Shown one piece after another: positions 1-7,137 of a stretch of 64,000 nt of DNA. The DNA is from Streptomyces sp. NBC_01267. Its GTDB lineage: Bacteria; Actinomycetota; Actinomycetes; Streptomycetales; Streptomycetaceae. Position numbers and translations under genes: made by a program. The stretch lies in contig NZ_CP108455.1 of NCBI RefSeq assembly GCF_036241575.1, forward strand, positions 1,436,001 to 1,500,000, in the 5' to 3' direction. Positions within the stretch are counted from its first letter, which is position 1, and each line of letters begins with the position of its first letter. The notes beneath the pieces were generated by a model. It made no database searches. It was not told where the DNA came from and worked only from the letters and a program-made list of their open reading frames with translations.

Positions 1-597
1 GTCGCTGAGGGTGAAGCAGTCGACGAGCGCGTCCGGCAGATGGACGGTGCAGATGTCGGCGATGTCGCTCAGGCCGGTGCGGCTGTCGATGAGGACGTAG
101 TCGTAGTTGGCCTTCATGTCGTCGCGCAGGGCATCGAAGAAGTGACCGCCGCCGAGCCGGTCGTAGAAGTTGTCCCAGTCGAAGGTGGAGACGGTGGCGG
201 AGTACTCGCGGTTCTGCCGCCCGGCCGAGACGAAGTCGAGCGTACCGCCGTCGGGGAACTCCCAGCCGAGCGTCTCCGGGGTCAGCGAGACCGCGTGCTG
301 CTGGATGCGCGCGTAGCCGCGGTGCCAGTCGTCGGGGCGCGGTACGGGACTGGTCGCGGCCCAGGCGTACTCGGTGATCAGGTCGATGATCCCGGTGGTG
401 GCGCCGAGTGTGGAGGGGTCGAGGAAGGGGTGGAAGAACCGGTAGAGGCCGGGCGCTTCCAGGTCCCAGTCGACCGCGAGGACGCGTTTGCCGTTGGCGG
501 CCAGGATCCAGGCCGTGTTGGCCAGGGCCATGGTCCGGCCGGTACCTCCCTTGTACGAGTAGAAGGTGACGATGCGTCCGTCACGACCTGCCGTCAT
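1..597 (-). CDS. fxsT: FxsT, ParA-like NTPase of the FxSxx-COOH system (N-terminal part only)
   Basis: This gene runs off the left edge, so only the first 199 codons are visible. The N-terminus carries a ParA/MinD-type deviant Walker A loop (K16-GGTGRT within YSYKGGTGRTM) and a following VLAVDWDLEAPGL strand. A Walker-B-like segment (YDYVLIDSRTGLSDIAD) lies near the visible end. In the FxSxx-COOH family this NTPase domain is normally followed by tetratricopeptide repeats, which would lie outside the window. The ATG at 597 overlaps the end of fxsC by 17 bp, so the two are translationally coupled. Its role is unknown; the nucleotide-dependent switch plus TPR layout suggests sensing or scaffolding, which is inference. 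Confidence 0.82.
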   Translation of the reverse strand, partial: MTAGRDGRIVTFYSYKGGTGRTMALANTAWILAANGKRVLAVDWDLEAPGLYRFFHPFLDPSTLGATTGIIDLITEYAWAATSPVPRPDDWHRGYARIQQHAVSLTPETLGWEFPDGGTLDFVSAGRQNREYSATVSTFDWDNFYDRLGGGHFFDALRDDMKANYDYVLIDSRTGLSDIADICTVHLPDALVDCFTLSD

Positions 598-1966
598 CCG
601 TGTCCTCCGCATCGAGCGCGTGGTCCTGCGTACCGGGTATGAAGCGGGTGGTGGCCTGCTCGGTGGCCATCGGGCCGATGAGCCGGGGCCGTTCGTGGTG
701 TCCGCCGCCGGCCGGCGGGTAGACCGTGGCGTGTTTCAGGTACTGCTGGGCAGCGGCCTCCACCACCTGGGGCAGGATCTGCCCGAAGGCCTCCATGCTC
801 GGTACGCCCTTGGCGGCGGCCCGTGAGGTCGCGCGCCCCTGGCGCATCTTGGACGGCATGGTGTCCTCCAGCCGTCCGGTGAGTTCCGCCTCGGAGGCTC
901 TGCTCTGGTGGTCGTCGCGGTTCCACGGGACCACCACGCTCGCCCAGGGGCGGTGCTCGGAGTCGAAGGCGGCGAGCCGCTCGCGCCGTTCCTCGTCGTG
1001 CAGTGCCCAGCGGTCGACGAGCAGCACCTCCGGACGGGACGGCGGCTGCTTCCCGTCGAGATGGAGCACCTCCTCGTCGAAGGAGGTCACGGTCGCCTGG
1101 TAGTTGAGCGAGCGCACCAGGTCCTCGGCCAGTCTGGCCAGCGGCTGGGCGGAGTCGGGGTGGTAAGGATTCCAGTCCAGCGGGGTGTCCCCGTAGTACT
1201 CGGGGTGCCGTCCGTCGGGCAGGTCGTCGCGGGCGGGCGCGGCGACGGTCAGCTGCATGGGACGCGGTCCGCCGCTGGGCGGGCCGAAGGCGCTGGGGGT
1301 GACCCGGTAGTCGACGGGGCGGCCGGGCCCGACGGCCGACGCGTCGGCGACGCTCACGATCCGTTTGGCCAGTTCGTAGACGGCCCGCTCGTACTCCTCG
1401 GCGAATATCCGGAGTTTGATCAGCCCGTAGAGCCCGTCCGTCACGTAGCGGTCCCCGAAGGCGCGGTGATTGAACTGCAACCGCTCGGCGGGGCCCGGGA
1501 GTTGATGGGGCGGGACGGGAACCCAGAGGGCGGGGACTATCGCCTCCGCCGTGCGGTTGCTGCGGGCCTGGTGCTGGATGGCGCGCTGCGCGAAGGCGTA
1601 CCACTCCTTCCCGCACATCTCGCTGCCGAAATATCGCGGGGAGAAGAGCGGGACGAAGACCCGGCAGGTGGCGAGGACTTCACCGAGCCGCTCCGACCAG
1701 CCCTCACCCGACCGCAACTCCCGGTCGATGAAGCCCGCCGGTGCTCCGGCCGGGAGGTCCGTCATGGCCATCACATGGGCACAGAGATCGCGGAAGAGAC
1801 GCTCGACCCACATGTCCGGGTCCGGACCCACCGCGCCGTGCTTCGGCGTATGCGCATAGCTGAGAAAAAAATACGGCCTGTGGTTCGCCGCTCTCGGCTG
1901 TTCCGACGCTGCCAACTCGCCCCCCGTCCTCCATGAAGACATCATTCCGGAGCGGACAGGCTCCAC
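581..1966 (-). CDS. fxsC: TIR-like protein FxsC
   Basis: The 461-residue protein starts its fold at about residue 32 with YFFLSYAHTPKHG, the opening strand and loop of a TIR-like domain. The segment EGWSERLGEVLATCRVFVPLFSPRYF is also typical of TIR/SEFIR-like proteins. A second alpha/beta half (about residues 225-400, with VLLVDRWALHDEERRERLAAFD) follows. This two-part layout matches the TIR-like FxsC family found only with FxsA/FxsB. It lies 19 bp after the acetyltransferase gene and overlaps fxsT. Alternative ATG codons at 1945 and 1942 could be the true start. Whether it hydrolyses NAD or only mediates protein contacts cannot be told here; I did not identify a certain catalytic glutamate. 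Confidence 0.85.
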   Translation of the reverse strand: MEPVRSGMMSSWRTGGELAASEQPRAANHRPYFFLSYAHTPKHGAVGPDPDMWVERLFRDLCAHVMAMTDLPAGAPAGFIDRELRSGEGWSERLGEVLATCRVFVPLFSPRYFGSEMCGKEWYAFAQRAIQHQARSNRTAEAIVPALWVPVPPHQLPGPAERLQFNHRAFGDRYVTDGLYGLIKLRIFAEEYERAVYELAKRIVSVADASAVGPGRPVDYRVTPSAFGPPSGGPRPMQLTVAAPARDDLPDGRHPEYYGDTPLDWNPYHPDSAQPLARLAEDLVRSLNYQATVTSFDEEVLHLDGKQPPSRPEVLLVDRWALHDEERRERLAAFDSEHRPWASVVVPWNRDDHQSRASEAELTGRLEDTMPSKMRQGRATSRAAAKGVPSMEAFGQILPQVVEAAAQQYLKHATVYPPAGGGHHERPRLIGPMATEQATTRFIPGTQDHALDAEDTDDGRS

Positions 1967-1985
1967 CCCGTCGACGTTCGGTCAA

Positions 1986-2753
1986 TCAACGCCGCTTTTC
2001 AGTCATCCACTTCACCGCGTGGCCCACCGCGTCCTTGATCGGGAACAGCATTGCCGCCGCGTTCCCCAGCTTCCCTTCCCGCAGCCCCGTTCGGGGAAAG
2101 TCCGCACCGATCAGTTCGAAATCACTGTCGTCGAGTGCGATGTCCTCGTACGTGAACCACGCACGCTTCCCCCCGGCGTTCACCACACAGCGGTACGTCT
2201 TCGGCGGGGTATCCGGAATCCGGTATTCGGCGAGGTGGAACGAGGTGCACACCTCGAATCCCACATTGATCATCAATTCCTGGGCATCGGCCTCGAACAG
2301 CTTTCCCAGCGGTGATTCCTCGCCCAGATGGCAATCGGCCGGATGGCCTTTTACCAGTTCCCGGGCGCGCGCGCCCACCGCGGCGAAGGAGGTCTGCGGA
2401 TGATCGCTGCGAACGGCGCCCTCGGAGAGCCGGACACATTCAGCCAGCCGGCCCATGCCGGGACACGGCGTACGCGCCGGATCGAAGGCCGGCATCGCGG
2501 CCAGGAAGTCCGCCTTGCGGCTCGCGCCGAGCCCCTCCACCTGGCGCAGGTGGGCCGCCGACGTCGTGGAGTTCTCCGGGGTGAAGGCCGGGACCACCAG
2601 GGTGCCCTCCTCGCCCAGTACGGCCAGCAACGCGTCCCGCAGCGTCCGGGCCCGCAGCCCGGTGCCGCCGAGCGAGGCGTGCACCAGCAGGGTCGCCCCA
2701 CGCGTCACACCGAGCACGCTCAGCTCCCCGGCCAGTCGGGCGCCTTCAGCCAT
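1986..2753 (-). CDS. AAC(3)-like aminoglycoside N-acetyltransferase of the fxs operon
   Basis: This 255-residue protein belongs to the aminoglycoside 3-N-acetyltransferase (Antibiotic_NAT) family. Visible family motifs are LLVHASLGG near the N-terminus, GTLVVPAFTPENS, the SDHPQTSFAAVG box and LGEESPLGKLFEADAQELMINVGF. The family moves an acetyl group from acetyl-CoA to an amine. The ATG at 2753 overlaps the fxsB stop by 8 bp, so it is produced together with the maturase. That coupling suggests it may acetylate the modified FxsA product or a related amine rather than act as a plain resistance gene; this is inference. No truncation is seen. Confidence 0.85.
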   Translation of the reverse strand: MAEGARLAGELSVLGVTRGATLLVHASLGGTGLRARTLRDALLAVLGEEGTLVVPAFTPENSTTSAAHLRQVEGLGASRKADFLAAMPAFDPARTPCPGMGRLAECVRLSEGAVRSDHPQTSFAAVGARARELVKGHPADCHLGEESPLGKLFEADAQELMINVGFEVCTSFHLAEYRIPDTPPKTYRCVVNAGGKRAWFTYEDIALDDSDFELIGADFPRTGLREGKLGNAAAMLFPIKDAVGHAVKWMTEKRR

Positions 2754-4956
2754 GGGCCGCCTCTTCCCACTCGTCCAACAGGGCGGCGACCAGGCTCTTG
2801 CCGCTGACGGTCAGTTCGGCCGCCCCCTCCAGAGCTTCCAGCGCCTGCCGGGTCTGCGCCAGGGTGCGCGCACGGTCTTTCCCGTACGCGGCGAGCGCGA
2901 CGCCTTCGTGGGCCGCGGCCAGCACCCCGGAGACCGGCAGCGGATCCCGCGCCCAGGGCACCCGGTGGAGCCAGGCTCCGTCCTCGGCGTAGAGGTCGGC
3001 GACCTCGAGGAGCGCCCGCAGTTCCGCCCGGCGCACCGCGCGCAGCAGGGCCTGCGGGGTGAGGTCCGCCGCCGCGACGCCCAGCGCCCCGTACCCGTGC
3101 CGTCCGGCCCTGGGCGCGCCGGCGATCAGCGGCGTGACCGTGGTGAGCCGGTCCGCCGCTGCCGCGGCCCGCCCGGGGACGGCCGTCCGCAGCGCGGACC
3201 AGGCACGGGCGAAGTGGGCGCTCCAGTCGGCGGCCTCGGCCAGACCGAGGCGCGGCCCGACGGGCGTACCGAAGCAGTCGCGGTACGGATCGAGGTCGTC
3301 CAGCACCAGATCGGGTGCGCCGTCGCAGTCGATCCTGCGCAGCGGCTGCCAGTCGGCGGTCTCCTCCTCCGGGCGGACGATCCGCCGCTCGGCGCCCGCG
3401 CCCCGTACGAGGAAGCCCTTCTCGGCGCGGCGGACCTCGGCACGGCCGCTCTCCCCGGCGCCCGCCAGCCGCAGGGCGCCGTAGGTGGGCAGGTGCAGCA
3501 AACCGTCGGTGTAGGCGACGGTGACGGGCAGGTCCAGGCCGCCGCGCAGCGCACCGGCCGCGGCGTATCCGGCCAGCCCGGCAATGTCCGCGGGCCGGAT
3601 ACGCCCCTCCTGCACGGCGTCCAGGGCGCCGAGGAGCCAACTGCGGGCGTAGGGCTGGTCCAGCACGGTGTCGAGCCCGTCGGAGCGCTGCTCGACGGCG
3701 CCGGCGAGCTCCCAGGCCCGCGCCCACTCCTCGCCGCCCCGGCCGTCCAGGTCGGCGTGCAGGGTGGCCAGCAGGGTGCGGGTCAGTTCCTGCTGTCCGG
3801 CCGTCAGCTCCTCCGGGTCGGTGAGCGCGGCGGACGTGGTCGCGGCCGCGGTACGGGCCTCGATGCCGCGCACCAGCGCCTCCAGGTCGGCGCAGTAGAC
3901 GCTCTCCTGGTCGAAGGAGCCCGCGCGGTAGCGGTGGGTGTAGAGGCCGCCGCCGCAGGAGCGCACGACCGGGCACGCGCGGCACTTGTCACCGACGCCC
4001 GCGAGGCCCAGCTGTCTGGCGCGCACCCCGGGGTGCGCCGCGACCTCGTCGAAGGCGTGGGTGAACACGTCGAATCCCGTGAACGCGGCGCCCTCGTAGG
4101 CACTCTTGAGCGAGTCGACCTGTTCCAGGGTGCCGTCGGTCTCCACGACGACGAGGTCGGTGGGGGCGAGGCCGAGCGATTCGGTGAGGCTCGGACCGCC
4201 GTTCAGCGTGGAGAGGACCGACTCGAAGAGCCGTACCGGAATCTGCCGCCCCTGGCCGTCCCAGCGGTCGAAGGCCGCCAGGATCCAGGCGGCGTAGGCG
4301 GTCGGTGAACCGTCGGGCCGGTGCGGAGGAGCGTCCCAGGTCGCGTGCGGCAGCAGGAAGTCGATGCGTGGCGGACCGAGGGCGGTCAGCGCGTCGTACA
4401 CGGCGACGGGGTCGTTCAGCACGTCGATGGTGCAGAGCAGGCCGAGGTCGAGGTGCGCGTACCGCTCCTGGCGCAGGAGTTCCACGGCCCGGAGCACCAG
4501 GGGGTGGCTGCTGCGTCCGTCGGCGAAGCGCCGGTGCCGGTCGTTGGACGTCTGGTCCCCGTCGAGGGAGATGCCGACCCGGACCCGGAATTCATCGAAG
4601 AGATCCAGGTAGCGGGGGCTGAGCTGAAGGCCGTTGGTGTGGATCCGGAGGTCGAGCTCGGCGGTCCCTTCCAGGGCCCCGGTGAGCTCCTCACAGATAC
4701 GGCGCAGTCGTGCGGGACCCGCCAGCAGTGGCTCCCCTCCGTGCAGGATCACTGACACGGAGGGCAGGGCATGGGTCCTGGCGTGCTCCGCCAGTCGCAG
4801 AGCCGTCCAGTGAATCGCCTGGTCAGAGATCGCCTTCGGCCGAGTACGCCAGCTCTGATCAGCATGTTCGTAGACATAACAGTGGTCACAGGCAAGATCG
4901 CATCTGCTGTGAACCTTGAGGACGATCTCGCGGAATGGGACCAGGGGTCCTGTCAT
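2746..4956 (-). CDS. fxsB: FxsB radical SAM/SPASM maturase with inactivated HExxH-type extension
   Basis: Residues 19-26 (CDLACDHC) form the CxxxCxxC cluster-binding motif of a radical SAM enzyme, followed by HGGEP at 72-76. A SPASM-type cysteine set occurs at C325, C328, C334 and C355. Members of this family install a three-residue cyclophane-type crosslink in the C-terminal FxS motif of FxsA. Residues from about 470 to 736 resemble the extension that in other members has a metal-binding HExxH motif; here the matching stretch (about 636-652) reads RAVRRAELRALLEV, so the ligands are lost. The gene lies 9 bp downstream of fxsA and overlaps the acetyltransferase gene. Protein length fits the extended FxsB form. 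Confidence 0.92.
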   Translation of the reverse strand: MTGPLVPFREIVLKVHSRCDLACDHCYVYEHADQSWRTRPKAISDQAIHWTALRLAEHARTHALPSVSVILHGGEPLLAGPARLRRICEELTGALEGTAELDLRIHTNGLQLSPRYLDLFDEFRVRVGISLDGDQTSNDRHRRFADGRSSHPLVLRAVELLRQERYAHLDLGLLCTIDVLNDPVAVYDALTALGPPRIDFLLPHATWDAPPHRPDGSPTAYAAWILAAFDRWDGQGRQIPVRLFESVLSTLNGGPSLTESLGLAPTDLVVVETDGTLEQVDSLKSAYEGAAFTGFDVFTHAFDEVAAHPGVRARQLGLAGVGDKCRACPVVRSCGGGLYTHRYRAGSFDQESVYCADLEALVRGIEARTAAATTSAALTDPEELTAGQQELTRTLLATLHADLDGRGGEEWARAWELAGAVEQRSDGLDTVLDQPYARSWLLGALDAVQEGRIRPADIAGLAGYAAAGALRGGLDLPVTVAYTDGLLHLPTYGALRLAGAGESGRAEVRRAEKGFLVRGAGAERRIVRPEEETADWQPLRRIDCDGAPDLVLDDLDPYRDCFGTPVGPRLGLAEAADWSAHFARAWSALRTAVPGRAAAAADRLTTVTPLIAGAPRAGRHGYGALGVAAADLTPQALLRAVRRAELRALLEVADLYAEDGAWLHRVPWARDPLPVSGVLAAAHEGVALAAYGKDRARTLAQTRQALEALEGAAELTVSGKSLVAALLDEWEEAAHG

Positions 4957-4965
4957 TCCGCCAGT

Positions 4966-5127
4966 CTAGAGCGCCGAATTGAAGGTGGATGCCCGCATCG
5001 AACGGCCGGTTGACGTCGGGAGCACCCGGCCGAGCTGCTTGACAGCCTCGGTACCGCGAACGTCGATCTCGGCCAGAGGGACACGCGGCTTCTTGGCAGC
5101 GGCGGAGGAGGCTGAAGTTACGGACAT
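4966..5127 (-). CDS. fxsA: FxsA precursor peptide (FxSxx-COOH)
   Basis: A 53-residue peptide whose last five residues are F-N-S-A-L, an exact FxSxx-COOH ending. The leader is short and contains PRVPLAEIDVRGTEAVKQL followed by a Thr/Ser/Arg-rich core. I chose the ATG at 5127 over the longer in-frame start at 5301, because the shorter form gives the usual size of this family and the upstream residues are unlike it. It ends 9 bp before fxsB, whose product should act on the Phe of the terminal motif. There is no signal peptide or Cys. The mature product and its biological target are unknown. Confidence 0.9.
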   Translation of the reverse strand: MSVTSASSAAAKKPRVPLAEIDVRGTEAVKQLGRVLPTSTGRSMRASTFNSAL

Positions 5128-5277
5128 GATGAGGCCGCCCTTGAGGGATGTTTTCTGGACATGGACAGGAATGCCGAGACTTGCACCGTTGCAGTGTCGG
5201 CGGGTCGACTTTACTCTCATGCACACTGCTGGCAACTGAGCGCGACCGGCCGCAACAAGAACGTCGCACAGAGTGTG

Positions 5278-5306
5278 TTCCAGTGAAATGGAATGCGCCA
5301 TTCCAT
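5278..5306. promoter_or_regulatory. Overlapping inverted repeats between fxsA and the DUF4231 gene
   Basis: Positions 5288-5306 form a perfect palindrome with 8-bp arms (ATGGAATG / CATTCCAT) around CGC. A second inverted repeat, TTCCA / TGGAA with a 6-bp spacer, overlaps it at 5278-5293. The pair sits in the 217-bp divergent gap, 39 bp before the DUF4231 start and about 150 bp from the fxsA start. It looks like a dimeric regulator site that could control both directions. The regulator is not in the window. Confidence 0.5.
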
Positions 5307-5344
5307 CTAAAGAGTGAAGACTGAAGTCGCAGACGGGGGTTCAC

Positions 5345-6259
5345 GTGACGGGGTTTCCCGGTCCGGAACGGAGCATGGTCTTCCGGAATGCTGATCTGCC
5401 CGAGTTGTTCCACAGCGCCGATGCCCAGGCCATCGCCAGACAGGGAGAGGCCGTCGGGTCCACCCGCGCTCAACTCGTCCTCCTGGTGGTGGGCGCCGCC
5501 GTGGCCGCACTCCCCTGGCGGGCGGAGCTCGGGGGCGGGTTCCAGGCCGTCGGTGTACTGAGCGCGCTGGCGTACGCCGGAGTACTGCTGCTGACTTTCA
5601 GCACCTCCCGCCGCAAGGCCAAGTCCCAGTGGCAACTCAACCGCTCCGCAGCGGACTTCATCAAGTCGATGTGCTGGCGCTACGCCGTCCACGGTGCACC
5701 CTTCGACGCCGAATCCCCCGACGTGGACACGCTGTTCACCACACGGGTCGAGGAACAGCTGCAGGAGCTGCGGACCGTGGGCTGGGACCAGGAGTCACCG
5801 GGCGCGAGCCTGATCACCCGGCAGATGCGGGAGCTGCGGGCCAAGTCGTTCGAGGTCCGCAAGGAGACCTACGTACGGGACAGGCTGATCGAGCAGCGCA
5901 ACTGGTACCGGCGCAAGCAGGAGGTCTCACGGCTCGCCACCCTGCTCTGGTCCAGCGCCTTCGCGCTGCTCACCCTGGTCGCCCTGGTCCTCTGCGTACT
6001 GCGCGCCCTGTCGGTCACGGAGAACACCGAGGTCGCCGCGGTGGCCTCGGCCGCCGCGGCCTCGGGGGTGGCCTGGAGCGAGTTCCGCAGGCACCAGCCG
6101 CTGATATCGGCCCATGCGCTGGTGGAGGAGAAACTCAAGGCGCTGCACCTGGAGATGGAGAGCCGCCTCTCCGAGAAGCAGTGGTCGTCCGTGGTCTACG
6201 AGACCGAGCGGGTCGTCTCACCCCAGTACACCGACTGGCTTGCCCGGCACGGGAGTTGA
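5345..6259 (+). CDS. DUF4231 (SLATT-like) membrane protein
   Basis: The 304-residue protein has two pairs of hydrophobic helices: about residues 42-58 and 68-87, then 203-222 and 229-246. Between them is a cytosolic stretch with the DUF4231 signature region KSQWQLNRSAADFIKSMCWRYAV and a charged helix (EQRNWYRRKQEVSRL). DUF4231 is related to the SLATT 2TM domains, which are predicted membrane effectors paired with nucleotide-sensing SLOG or SMODS proteins. It starts at GTG after a G-rich ribosome-binding site and is divergent from fxsA. A SLOG-like gene lies about 280 bp beyond its stop in the opposite orientation. Membrane-pore activity is only predicted for the family. Confidence 0.72.
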   Translation: MTGFPGPERSMVFRNADLPELFHSADAQAIARQGEAVGSTRAQLVLLVVGAAVAALPWRAELGGGFQAVGVLSALAYAGVLLLTFSTSRRKAKSQWQLNRSAADFIKSMCWRYAVHGAPFDAESPDVDTLFTTRVEEQLQELRTVGWDQESPGASLITRQMRELRAKSFEVRKETYVRDRLIEQRNWYRRKQEVSRLATLLWSSAFALLTLVALVLCVLRALSVTENTEVAAVASAAAASGVAWSEFRRHQPLISAHALVEEKLKALHLEMESRLSEKQWSSVVYETERVVSPQYTDWLARHGS

Positions 6260-6260
6260 C

Positions 6261-6508
6261 GAGCCGGAACGTCGCTCCGGCAGGAGCTGACGAGCCGGAC
6301 CGCCACCCCGGCAGGAGCTGACGAGCCGGACCGCCACCCCGGCAGGAGCTGACGAGCCGGACCGCCACCCCGGCAGGAGCTGACGAGCCGGACCGCCACC
6401 CCGGCAGGAGCTGACGAGCCGGACCGCCACCCCGGCAGGAGCTGACGAGCCGGACCGCCACCCCGGCAGGAGCTGACGAGCCGGACCGCCACCCCGGCAG
6501 GAGTTGAC
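6261..6508. repeat. 31-bp tandem repeat array, 8 copies
   Basis: Eight head-to-tail 31-bp units fill 6261-6508. The six inner copies look identical, the first differs at several bases and the last has one C-to-T change. Each unit contains the inverted arms GCCGG / CCGGC around 9 bp, so the RNA could form a row of small hairpins. The array begins one base after the DUF4231 stop codon and ends 28 bp before the SLOG gene stop, between two convergent genes. There are no spacers, so it is not CRISPR. It opens spurious frames on the minus strand. Confidence 0.92.
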
Positions 6509-6535
6509 GATCCGGACCCGTCGGCGCGGCGCGGC

Positions 6536-7015
6536 TCAGTCGCGCTCCACGCCGTCGCGCCAGATGACCGTCACCGGTTTGCCCACTTTCAGGGCGTAGT
6601 TCACGATGTCGCCGGTGCCGCCGAGGCCCCGGGCCGGCCTGCCGTCCCAGACGGCCACCAGCTGGTCGCAGTTGTCGGCGATGTAGGTGCCCGCCGCGTA
6701 GTAGGCGTCGTCCGTGGAGTGCGGGAAGTCCATCCGGATCTCCTGGGTCGCCCGGCCCCTGAGCCAGTGGTAGCGGGCGAGTTCGTCCGCGTCGTCGAAG
6801 CCCAGTTCGTAGTCGCCGCTGGGGATGACCGCCGTCAGCTCCGCGCCGTGTTCGAGAGCGATTCCCGCGAAGAGCTGATCGGCCCCGGCCGCCAGGCTGG
6901 ACAGGGCCCGCAGGGCGCCGGTCTGACCACGGAACAGGGTGTGCAGGGAGTCCCGCACATGGACGGCGGCCTCCAGCGGGATGTTGCGGTGTCCGGTCAC
7001 TCCGATGCGCTTCAT
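6536..7015 (-). CDS. SLOG-family (YpsA/DprA-like) nucleotide-binding protein
   Basis: This 159-residue single-domain protein starts with MKRIGVTGHRNI, the first strand and glycine loop of the SLOG Rossmann-like fold. SSLAAGADQLFAGIAL follows, and a C-terminal half contains DNCDQLVAVWDGRPARGLGGTGDIVNYAL, which fits the ligand-binding GGT/G loop. SLOG proteins bind or process nucleotides and nucleotide-derived signals. An AGGAGG site precedes the ATG. It converges on the DUF4231 gene across the tandem repeats, a pairing known from predicted SLOG-SLATT conflict systems. A housekeeping nucleotide-processing role is also possible. Confidence 0.68.
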   Translation of the reverse strand: MKRIGVTGHRNIPLEAAVHVRDSLHTLFRGQTGALRALSSLAAGADQLFAGIALEHGAELTAVIPSGDYELGFDDADELARYHWLRGRATQEIRMDFPHSTDDAYYAAGTYIADNCDQLVAVWDGRPARGLGGTGDIVNYALKVGKPVTVIWRDGVERD

Positions 7016-7071
7016 AAGCCCCCGCCTCCTGTGAGCCCCCGCTCCTGCGACATCCTCTCAAAAGTACGCAA

Positions 7072-7103
7072 GAGCCCCCGCCCGTGCGCACGGGCGGGGG
7101 CTC
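7072..7103 (-). terminator. Perfect palindromic terminator of the protease gene
   Basis: A perfect 32-nt palindrome with arms GAGCCCCCGCCCGTGC and its complement lies 34 bp downstream of the protease stop codon. It is GC-rich without a long U tract, as is common in Streptomyces. Confidence 0.75.
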
Positions 7104-7137
7104 GACTGCCAGCAGAACCAGTAGCGATGACGGAGGG

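Noticed and set aside
6261-6508. CRISPR array
   Set aside because: Units are contiguous without spacers and no cas gene is present.
6135-7091. Long minus-strand frame with repeated RLVSSCRGGGPARQL-type segments
   Set aside because: It is produced by the 31-bp tandem repeat read through in three frames and overlaps the real SLOG gene out of frame. It has no ribosome-binding site or family resemblance.
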